The translations under genes and the position numbers were made by a program. From positions 1 to 22,014 of the IMG/VR virus record IMGVR_UViG_3300046009_009235: a stretch of DNA of 22,014 bases. The stretch is one strand, 5' to 3'. Shown in pieces: positions 16,710 through 22,014 of the stretch (within the stretch, counting starts at the first letter, position 1; each line of letters opens with the position of its first letter). This DNA comes from a virus. The notes beneath the pieces were generated by a model, which saw only the letters and a list, made by a program, of their open reading frames with translations, was not told where the DNA came from and made no database searches.

Positions 16710-16715
16710 CTCCTC
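16710..16715 (-). promoter_or_regulatory. Strong ribosome binding site for the TTG-started SbcD gene
   Basis: GAGGAG with a five-base spacer (TAACA) before the TTG at 16704. It fixes the start of a gene that has no nearby ATG at the right place. Confidence 0.8.
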
Positions 16716-16742
16716 AAAAAATAATGGGGGCTTGCGCCCCCA
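16714..16742 (-). terminator. Intrinsic terminator downstream of ssb
   Basis: Read on the minus strand: TGGGGGC, loop GCAA, GCCCCCA, then TTATTTTTTGA. The 7-bp stem is nearly all G-C and is followed by a T-rich tract. It starts 6 nt beyond the ssb stop codon and ends at the SbcD ribosome binding site. It should end or reduce transcription after ssb, separating it from the recombination genes. Confidence 0.85.
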
Positions 16743-16747
16743 CCACC

Positions 16748-17380
16748 TTACTTAATGTTGAATTCCTCGTTGATTTCCTCATCGACGTTCTCAGCATCGT
16801 CTCCGCCACGACGAATCTTGTCTAGCAGATCCTTCTGCATATCTGGAGTAGGCTTAGGTAGAACCTCGTCCATAGACTTAATTCCAGCGATCAGAGCCTT
16901 TTCTTCTTCAGTAAGCTCTCGGGGCTTGCACTTAAGAACTTGCAGCGTGTACTCTACGTTGATAGGGCGCGGGCCAGTCTTAACCTTCTTGAAGCAGACG
17001 TCCCAGCCCGTGGTCGGATCAGTGGGATCACCTAGGTCCTCGGCTGCGATCATAATTTGCTCAAGCAGCTTTTTCTTAAGGTTAATTACTACAAGCTTAT
17101 CTCCGTCAATGCACTGCATCGCGTAGGCCCAACCACACTTAAGGTCGGGGTAGTACTCCTTAACCCAATCTTTTTCCTGATTGGTAAACTTTTCGGACTC
17201 TCTATCAAACGCAAGGCATTCGAAAGGAATATCCTTGTTGTTCTCGCCCTTAACCCAGTACACGTAGCGAGCTAGAATATCTCCAACTAGACGTACCTTG
17301 TTGTCTCCTTCTTTGTAGGCGTACTGAGCCACCTTACCCTTAATAGCGCCGCCCTTTGAATTAGCGAATGCAATAGCCAT
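16748..17380 (-). CDS. ssb: Single-stranded DNA-binding protein
   Basis: 210 residues. An OB-fold-like core (about 25-160) contains VRLVGDILARYVYWVKG, DIPFECLAFDR, KDWVKEYYPDLKCGWAYAMQ and NVEYTLQVLKCK, and is followed by a linker and a strongly acidic tail (GGDDAENVDEEINEEFNIK). That core-plus-acidic-tail design is shared by phage ssDNA-binding proteins such as T7 gp2.5 and T4 gp32, whose tails recruit replication partners; here the extreme C-terminus is IK rather than an aromatic residue. It should coat single strands during replication and recombination. A GAGGAG overlaps the stop codon of the upstream gene. A consensus promoter about 390 bp upstream and a terminator just downstream suggest a separate, abundant transcript. 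Confidence 0.75.
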   Translation of the reverse strand: MAIAFANSKGGAIKGKVAQYAYKEGDNKVRLVGDILARYVYWVKGENNKDIPFECLAFDRESEKFTNQEKDWVKEYYPDLKCGWAYAMQCIDGDKLVVINLKKKLLEQIMIAAEDLGDPTDPTTGWDVCFKKVKTGPRPINVEYTLQVLKCKPRELTEEEKALIAGIKSMDEVLPKPTPDMQKDLLDKIRRGGDDAENVDEEINEEFNIK

Positions 17381-17382
17381 AT

Positions 17383-17769
17383 TTAGTTCTCCTCGTATAG
17401 GAATAGAATTCTATTCCCGTCTATTTTTAAAAGCCTGTTTTTTGCGATTGTATCTAACGATACGGGACATTTTCTAATATCTAATGAAGTGTCCCCGGTC
17501 ATAATATACTCCGCGTAACTTCTGAGACCTGCCAGCATTATATACTGAGCGGCTTCTTGCAGGGAGCAACTGTGCCAATTCATTAGGAGCCCTTTAGGGT
17601 TAAGCATAAAGCCATCCCCACTAAAGTCTTTATCTTTATATAGTCTTCTGAGATCGAACTTGTTTCTAATCTTGCGACCGTAAACAAGCATATCAAAAAT
17701 TGCTACAATTCTTGCGACCTTACGATCTGACGCCTGTAATATTTTATTCCAATCGTACAGAATAGTCAT
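17383..17769 (-). CDS. Hypothetical protein, unrecognised
   Basis: 128 residues from the ATG at 17769. An in-frame TTG at 17796 also exists, but it is the first base triplet of a perfect -35 element and has no Shine-Dalgarno. I do not recognise the family. The N-terminal half is basic (ASDRKVARIVAIF, GRKIRNKFDLRRLYKDK), the middle has a predicted helix (SLQEAAQYIMLAGLRSYAEYIM) and the C-terminus is short and acidic. No membrane helix or catalytic motif is visible. It is soluble and possibly nucleic-acid binding by charge only. The start is unsettled: the ATG overlaps the -10 box, so a transcript from that promoter would begin after it and translation would then need the internal ATG at 17691, which has no clear Shine-Dalgarno. 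It lies between thyX and ssb, 2 nt from the latter. Confidence 0.6.
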   Translation of the reverse strand: MTILYDWNKILQASDRKVARIVAIFDMLVYGRKIRNKFDLRRLYKDKDFSGDGFMLNPKGLLMNWHSCSLQEAAQYIMLAGLRSYAEYIMTGDTSLDIRKCPVSLDTIAKNRLLKIDGNRILFLYEEN

Positions 17770-17796
17770 TATAGCAAAGTTTTTCCAAATTGTCAA
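17768..17796 (-). promoter_or_regulatory. Consensus sigma70 promoter
   Basis: On the minus strand: TTGACA (17796-17791), exactly 17 bp, TATAAT (17773-17768). Both hexamers are perfect matches and the spacer is optimal. The -35 box overlaps the thyX stop codon and the -10 box overlaps the ATG of the following gene. Transcription should begin near 17758-17763 and run through the unknown gene into ssb, up to the terminator at 16714-16742. Confidence 0.85.
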
Positions 17797-18539
17797 GAAT
17801 TATTTTTTACACGCTCAAGAAGTAGCGGATACGCTCCATCTTCTTTTAGAATTTCGATAATTTTTTGCGCGTAGTCCTTATCTTGTTCTAGTTCTTCAAC
17901 GGCGTCGCAAATATCTCTGAAGTGAGACCTAAGAATAAGCCATGCCTTTTCCGCAATCTTCATATGCTCTTTTTGAGTGCCGTTGCCCATTCTTAGTCGG
18001 CAGTAGTGTATCCAAGAGCGAAGGGTGCCATGCATATACATGGTTGTGCTGGTCATGCCCTCGGGCAGAACCGCACGGGCTTGCTCTTTGGCGATACCCA
18101 TTCCAAGGGCTGCTGTGTATGCATTTTGTGTAACTCGTTCCACAGCTGCCTGAACCATATCGAACCCCTCAATAACGTGAGTATCAGTGGTTTGTAGGCT
18201 GTTTTGGCGGTTTTTAGTATCCTGAAGTCTAGCCTCTCTACGTACGGGCTTACCTTCCGCAATAGCATAACGTTGACTAAACTCCTGAAACCTGAAGCTA
18301 GGGTGCCTAATGATTTGGCGACCTATGTCTCTAGTAGTAACAACTTCCATTGTAACGGAAACCATTTCTAGAGGACTCCAATGTCCTTCACGAATAAGAG
18401 TCTTTAAAAGTTTCTTAGCCGTAGTATGATTTTTCTGGTTGCCTGGGTTACTAACCCTAGCCGTATATGCAATCAATTCAGCAGGGGAACTAACCCCTGG
18501 AACGAATGATTGCGTCATTGATATTAGTTCTACACTCAA
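17793..18539 (-). CDS. thyX: Flavin-dependent thymidylate synthase
   Basis: 248 residues. ThyX converts dUMP to dTMP using FAD, NADPH and methylene-tetrahydrofolate. The diagnostic motif is present in variant form at residues 78-91, RHPSFRFQEFSQRY, against the usual RHRxxSxxxxSxRY: the third residue is Pro and the sixth is Arg. The EGHWSPLE segment (His53, Ser55, Glu58), the C-terminal LRSWIHYCRLRMGNGTQKEH dUMP-site region and the ARAVLPEGM element are typical. The start is TTG, supported by GGAGG nine bases upstream, and it overlaps the MazG-like stop as TTGA. It forms part of the nucleotide-supply set with NrdJ, glutaredoxin and MazG. Confidence 0.95.
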   Translation of the reverse strand: MSVELISMTQSFVPGVSSPAELIAYTARVSNPGNQKNHTTAKKLLKTLIREGHWSPLEMVSVTMEVVTTRDIGRQIIRHPSFRFQEFSQRYAIAEGKPVRREARLQDTKNRQNSLQTTDTHVIEGFDMVQAAVERVTQNAYTAALGMGIAKEQARAVLPEGMTSTTMYMHGTLRSWIHYCRLRMGNGTQKEHMKIAEKAWLILRSHFRDICDAVEELEQDKDYAQKIIEILKEDGAYPLLLERVKNNS

Positions 18540-18946
18540 AACTGTTTTCCTCCAGCTAATCGTCTATTTTCAGGCCTGTGGTCCGCTCGGTTAGCGTTAT
18601 ATTCTAGCTTATCTACAATGGCTCCAGCTAGGTCAAGATCATATGCCCCACAAAAATCCGCTATACGAATAACGGCATCTGCTAGCTCTACCTCAACACC
18701 CGGCCTGTCGGGTAATTTATCGTCCATAAGATTTTTGCGAACAGCTTCCATAGCTTCAGATATTTCAGATACCATAAGCATAAGTAGCTCGCCCTTATTC
18801 CTATTTAACCTAGCCCCTGTGTTAATATCATGCCACCATCCACCTTCTACAGCAGCGTCGTGACACGTATCTACTAGAATGTCTATACCTTCCATGATGG
18901 CTAGAGTATCCCGCGAGTTAGTATTTAACTGTTCAATCAAATCCAT
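18536..18946 (-). CDS. MazG-like nucleotide pyrophosphohydrolase
   Basis: 136 residues, all-alpha. The metal-binding signature of MazG/dUTPase-type pyrophosphohydrolases is visible: Glu61 and Glu64 in VSEISEAMEAVRK, then Glu87 and Asp90 in VEVELADAVIRIADF. The GWWHDINTG segment before it is also common in this group of phage proteins. It should hydrolyse (d)NTPs to monophosphates and pyrophosphate, either cleaning the pool or supplying dUMP for ThyX, with which it overlaps by 4 nt. Start ATG with GGAG five bases upstream; overlaps the helicase end by 10 nt. The substrate cannot be told from sequence. Confidence 0.85.
   Translation of the reverse strand: MDLIEQLNTNSRDTLAIMEGIDILVDTCHDAAVEGGWWHDINTGARLNRNKGELLMLMVSEISEAMEAVRKNLMDDKLPDRPGVEVELADAVIRIADFCGAYDLDLAGAIVDKLEYNANRADHRPENRRLAGGKQF
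18549..18553 (-). promoter_or_regulatory. Ribosome binding site for the TTG-started thyX
   Basis: GGAGG nine bases before the TTG at 18539, within the 3' end of the MazG-like gene. It supports initiation at TTG rather than at the ATG seven codons later. Confidence 0.65.
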
Positions 18947-21243
18947 ATTGTCTCCATTTTATAGCCTTTTCTCATATAGTGCCCCATTCTAGCCATGGCC
19001 TGCCTTTCAGCAGTGTGTCCAGTTAGATTTATATCTACTATCACAGGATTTTTCTTATCTTTTAGTTCACGTACTACACGACCTATAAGCTGCTCTAGTA
19101 GGGGCTCGTTGTTAACAGGAGTGCCCAATACTAAACAACTAAAGGGACTGTGTGATATACCCTCAGAGAAAATACTTTGAATACCTCCAAGCATATTGTA
19201 CTTTGTACCTACTTGAGAGATTAACAAGTCTCTCTCGTCTTTAACCTTACCAGTTACAGCAACTCCGTTAGGTCCAACTAACTTAACCACGTTCTCGATA
19301 AATTCCACTCTATCCGCTAGAGTTAGAACATTATGCCCTTGTACCGCGTACTTAGCTGAAATCATAGCCACTAAGTGCACATACTCTGGGTTAGACATTA
19401 GTTTGTTAACTCTAATAGCCCATGGACCAGACTGCTGAAATTGTATTTTAGTTTTATAAATGTGAACCACCGGAGTCATCCGGTTTTCTTCTGGAGGCAC
19501 ATATATCTTGTCCCCGAAGTAGTCTCTAAATACTACGTGCTTTCCATCTTTACGTCTAAGAGTCCCACTGAGCCCTATCTTGTACCTAGCGTAGCTTTTA
19601 TCAATAATAGTACTGAAGGTAGGGCTGCTCGTGTGGTGCATTTCGTCCAGAAGGATAGTACCAAATTCCCTAGATATTTCAGGTATCTTCCTAGATAGCG
19701 TCTGAGTATTACCCACTGTCACAGGCTTACTAATATCAAAACTACCACTACCGATAATGCCAGGTTTAAACCCAAAGACTTTTTCACATTCTTTTACCCA
19801 TTGATTTCTCAGTGGGACTGTGTGAGTTACTACCAAGGTCTTTTGCCCGAGCTTGCCAGCAATAGCCAAAGCAGTAAACGTGTTGTGAGTAACTATATAA
19901 CTATCGGTTAAATATAGTTTGTCTTCTGAATCTATCTCTATACAAAAGCAATCATCATTCTCTATCTTTTCTATACTCTTTATAGGTATTTTACCTAATG
20001 AGTCCCACTTGCCTTCTTTAATTCTAGCTTTTTTTCTACCTACATAAAACAACTGGGTTTTTATACTCCAAGGTATTCTGGAAACTCTGCCTCTATAAGA
20101 TACTCTTCCTAATCTACGCTCGTTATTGTGGGTATATTGAGTAGTTCTGCTAGATATTGTGATAGAGCCACCAATACTATAAACCAATTCAGCAAATGCA
20201 TCCATTAGTTTTTTTGATGTAGAGCTAAACTCTATTTTTCCACTGATCTCTATATTGCCATCTGAGTCTAATAGCCCCTGTAGTAATTGTAGTTTGTTTT
20301 CTAAGGAATCAAACATATATTCTTCTGGTATAAATTTATCATGAGAACCAAGACCCATTAAACCTAAGCGCCTTAATTCATCTGTTATTAAATTTTTACC
20401 CTGCCTTGAGTCCGTTATCCTATAGTCGTATTTACTAGCATGGGTTATTGAGCATAGTTCTGGGAGTAACTCTTGCACTCTATTGATAATTTCTTCATCA
20501 GCAGATGAAACCATTACGGAGCCAGAAGTAATACCTCCATCACCTAATAAAATACCTAGTACATATGGGTGTATTATATGAGTTTTATGTGTGTCTGATA
20601 TTGCTGAGGTTAAAGGTAGATATATCCTTTTCTCTTGAAGTAACCTATTTTCTTGTATAATTTGCTTTGTACTAAGAACTTCCATATTCTTTGATTTATT
20701 TTTGTATACGGACCAAAGATGGTCCTCACAACAATGAACTACTCTATCATCAAGCAAAGTAATTTCATATATCGGTTTATCTGTATGATTATACTTATTT
20801 AAAACGGTAGAAGTTTTATTGTTCGGAGTTATAACTAAATCGCCCGGAGCTATTTCATACATAGTCTTCCAACCCCCGGGTACCCTAATTAAAGAGTACC
20901 CAGGCTGTGCTTTGCCCCACGAAGGGTTAGCGTTAATCATGGCATTGCCTGAAATATCTTCGTAGACTTCTTTTTGGGACGCACGTAACTCATAACCAAA
21001 CTTGGGAAAGTCTGTCGGCGCCAGGACTCTTTTGTCAACTATCTCGTAGCTTGGAGGTATTAGGTCTATCCTGCCAATAGGGATGGACATAAGCCCAGGC
21101 CTAATGACAGAATAGGTTCTAATAATCTCTGGGGGCAGTTCTTCCGTATAAGCAGGTATTTTATAGGTAAGAAGGTGTTCTAACTCTCTTTGATAAGAGT
21201 CAGTAACTTCTAGAAATATCCTATTTGATAGTACCGCTTTCAT
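18937..21243 (-). CDS. SF2 DNA helicase (UvsW / T5 D10-like) with intein
   Basis: 768 residues as encoded, about 425 after removal of a 343-residue intein. The ATG at 21243 is preferred because AAGGAG lies four bases upstream; an in-frame TTG at 21258 would overlap that site. After splicing the P-loop reads NPSWGKTFTALAIA (motif I). Further SF2 motifs: VVTHTVPLRNQW (Ia), TVGNTQTLSRK (Ib), LLDEMHH (II), LSGTLRRKDG (III), NVLTLADRVEF (IV), LVLGTPVNNE (V) and EQLIGRVVR (VI). UvsW-type helicases drive branch migration and rescue stalled forks. The N-terminal 100 residues (YELRASQKEVY) are the usual pre-helicase and Q-motif region. The gene overlaps phoH upstream by 23 nt and the MazG-like gene downstream by 10 nt. 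Confidence 0.92.
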   Translation of the reverse strand: MKAVLSNRIFLEVTDSYQRELEHLLTYKIPAYTEELPPEIIRTYSVIRPGLMSIPIGRIDLIPPSYEIVDKRVLAPTDFPKFGYELRASQKEVYEDISGNAMINANPSWGKAQPGYSLIRVPGGWKTMYEIAPGDLVITPNNKTSTVLNKYNHTDKPIYEITLLDDRVVHCCEDHLWSVYKNKSKNMEVLSTKQIIQENRLLQEKRIYLPLTSAISDTHKTHIIHPYVLGILLGDGGITSGSVMVSSADEEIINRVQELLPELCSITHASKYDYRITDSRQGKNLITDELRRLGLMGLGSHDKFIPEEYMFDSLENKLQLLQGLLDSDGNIEISGKIEFSSTSKKLMDAFAELVYSIGGSITISSRTTQYTHNNERRLGRVSYRGRVSRIPWSIKTQLFYVGRKKARIKEGKWDSLGKIPIKSIEKIENDDCFCIEIDSEDKLYLTDSYIVTHNTFTALAIAGKLGQKTLVVTHTVPLRNQWVKECEKVFGFKPGIIGSGSFDISKPVTVGNTQTLSRKIPEISREFGTILLDEMHHTSSPTFSTIIDKSYARYKIGLSGTLRRKDGKHVVFRDYFGDKIYVPPEENRMTPVVHIYKTKIQFQQSGPWAIRVNKLMSNPEYVHLVAMISAKYAVQGHNVLTLADRVEFIENVVKLVGPNGVAVTGKVKDERDLLISQVGTKYNMLGGIQSIFSEGISHSPFSCLVLGTPVNNEPLLEQLIGRVVRELKDKKNPVIVDINLTGHTAERQAMARMGHYMRKGYKMETIWI
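19882..20910 (-). mobile_element. Intein with LAGLIDADG endonuclease in the helicase P-loop, class 3-like
   Basis: 343 residues (112-454 counted from the ATG at 21243). It splits the Walker A lysine from its threonine (GK / TFTALA). It begins with Ala (AQPGYSLIRVPGG), not Cys or Ser. Block B ends CCEDHLWSVY, with His175 and Trp177 at position B:12; block F has CFCIEI with Cys434 at F:4; block G ends VTHN with Thr452 at G:5 and Asn454 last, followed by Thr+1. Trp-Cys-Thr plus a non-nucleophilic first residue is the known signature of class 3 inteins. Two LAGLIDADG helices, VLGILLGDGG and LQGLLDSDGN, indicate a full homing endonuclease. Confidence 0.88.
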
Positions 21244-21883
21244 ACTGCTCCTTGGCAATTAAGTAATTCTTAACTAGTCCGCTTCTGACAATATCCTGAA
21301 TACCGAATTCAATCAAATCAAACTCGGGCATCGATTTAAGGATATCTAGAAACTTCTTCATTCCGTTCTTAGCTAGATCGGCTTGATTGAAGTCTCCACA
21401 AAAGATAATCTTACAATTATTACCAACTCTAGTAATGATTGAGTCTAGTTCATGGAAGCTCAAGTTCTGAATTTCATCGACAATAATAACTGCGTCAGAA
21501 ATAGTTGTACCTCTAATGAATGAGGTGGTCTTGAATTCTACGTAGCCTTTTTGTTTAAGCTGTAGGTATGCTGTACCACAATCGAATAGCTCTGTAAATA
21601 CTCCAGCGTATGGTGCCTCGTAAACTTCGGCTTTTTCCTTCTCTCCTCCAGGAAGGAACCCCATATCTCTTGTAGGTACTACACTTCGTACAATTACTAA
21701 TTTACTATATTCTTTCTTGAATATATCATCCATAGCTATATAGCAGGCTAGAAACGTCTTACCTGAACCGGCTGTGCCGTATAGCATTAGATTATTGGAA
21801 GAGTCCCACACCTTTTTTTGGTTGGCTGTTAACGGCTCAACTTCGATTAAATTAAGGTGTTCTCTTTCGATTTTACGCTTCAT
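21221..21883 (-). CDS. phoH: PhoH-like P-loop ATPase
   Basis: 220 residues, the usual length for a single-domain phage PhoH. LTANQKKVWDSSNNLMLYG leads into Walker A GTAGSGKT (36-43); IVRSVVPTRDMGFLPGGEKEK is the conserved PhoH segment; Walker B is IIVDEIQNL (Asp136-Glu137), CGDFNQAD resembles a sensor motif, and RSGLVKNYLIA lies near the C-terminus. Many phages carry phoH; proposed roles include RNA/DNA helicase-like activity, but the true function in infection is unsettled. Start ATG with AAGGA upstream; it overlaps the preceding open frame as ATGA and runs 23 nt into the helicase gene. Confidence 0.93.
   Translation of the reverse strand: MKRKIEREHLNLIEVEPLTANQKKVWDSSNNLMLYGTAGSGKTFLACYIAMDDIFKKEYSKLVIVRSVVPTRDMGFLPGGEKEKAEVYEAPYAGVFTELFDCGTAYLQLKQKGYVEFKTTSFIRGTTISDAVIIVDEIQNLSFHELDSIITRVGNNCKIIFCGDFNQADLAKNGMKKFLDILKSMPEFDLIEFGIQDIVRSGLVKNYLIAKEQYESGTIK
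21248..21253 (-). promoter_or_regulatory. Ribosome binding site deciding the helicase start
   Basis: AAGGAG, four bases before the ATG at 21243, inside the 3' end of phoH. The upstream in-frame TTG at 21258 has no such site. Confidence 0.75.
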
Positions 21884-22014
21884 ATTTTCCTTCTTGTATC
21901 CTTGTGGCTTTCTGACACGTAGTCATAAATAACCCATGGATGCTTACCCAAACACAACACTCTAGCGTAGGGTAATTCTATTGGAGGAGGTCTATTGATC
22001 CCTCCTCTCTCCCC
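21880..22014 (-). CDS. C-terminal end of an unrecognised gene, cut by the window edge
   Basis: An uninterrupted frame enters from the right edge and ends in a TGA that overlaps the phoH ATG as ATGA. It encodes 44 residues, including PPPIELPYARVLCLGKHPWVIYD and ending SHKDTRRKI. Overlap of exactly this kind is the rule in this operon, and the other frames in the same stretch are less convincing, so I read it as the real upstream neighbour. Too little is visible to name it. Confidence 0.55.
   Translation of the reverse strand, partial: GERGGINRPPPIELPYARVLCLGKHPWVIYDYVSESHKDTRRKI

Noticed and set aside
1-22014. tRNA genes, CRISPR arrays, insertion sequences, integrase or att sites
   Set aside because: None seen by eye. 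The inteins are the only mobile elements I can support. A tRNAscan or repeat search could still find something small.

Overview
This window is a dense stretch of a tailed-phage genome (or prophage), most likely a siphovirus of a Gram-negative host. A complete lysis cassette with an outer-membrane lipoprotein (o-spanin) nested inside an i-spanin gene argues for a host with an outer membrane. The gpJ-like tail-tip protein and modular fibre argue for a siphovirus. The backbone is about 40% GC by eye, tightly packed with 4-40 nt gene overlaps, and unusually rich in CTAG. One block, the outer part of the tail fibre, is strikingly GC-rich and CTAG-free and looks like material from a high-GC bacterium or its phages. 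An alphaproteobacterial host would fit this block, but that is a guess.

Layout. Plus strand, about 1-9,670, late genes: a tail-tip/hub protein whose 5' end lies outside the window; a membrane-anchored PAS-domain protein; a small baseplate/fibre-adaptor-like protein; a long collagen-like tail fibre ending in a peptidase S74 self-cleaving chaperone; then a two-helix membrane protein (probable holin), a cysteine-type endolysin and two overlapping spanins. A strong bidirectional terminator at 9669-9700 separates these from a convergent minus-strand block.

Minus strand, about 9,704-22,014, read from right to left: the tail of an unrecognised gene, PhoH-like ATPase, UvsW-like SF2 helicase (with an intein), MazG-like NTP pyrophosphohydrolase, ThyX, an unrecognised small protein, ssDNA-binding protein, SbcD/Mre11-like nuclease, SbcC/Rad50-like ATPase, a PD-(D/E)XK Holliday-junction-resolvase-like nuclease, T5 D15-like flap endonuclease, adenosylcobalamin-dependent ribonucleotide reductase NrdJ (with an intein) and a glutaredoxin. 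Together these form a replication, recombination and nucleotide-supply module. NrdJ and glutaredoxin make deoxynucleotides, ThyX makes dTMP, MazG cleans the nucleotide pool, and the helicase, SbcCD, flap nuclease, resolvase and SSB replicate and process DNA. The arrangement resembles the early D region of T5-like phages, but with B12-dependent NrdJ and flavin-dependent ThyX as the nucleotide enzymes.

Most notable observations: (i) an intein in the helicase P-loop that carries the Trp-Cys-Thr signature of class 3 inteins and starts with alanine; (ii) an intein in NrdJ that ends in Tyr-Gln instead of His-Asn; (iii) the foreign-looking, CTAG-free fibre module with sharp borders; (iv) a PAS sensor-like membrane protein inside the tail gene cluster, with a 15-bp perfect hairpin in its coding sequence; (v) a perfect consensus sigma70 promoter and an intrinsic terminator that bracket the unknown gene and ssb. 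I saw no tRNA, rRNA, CRISPR array or insertion sequence, and no gene-free stretch longer than 300 bases.
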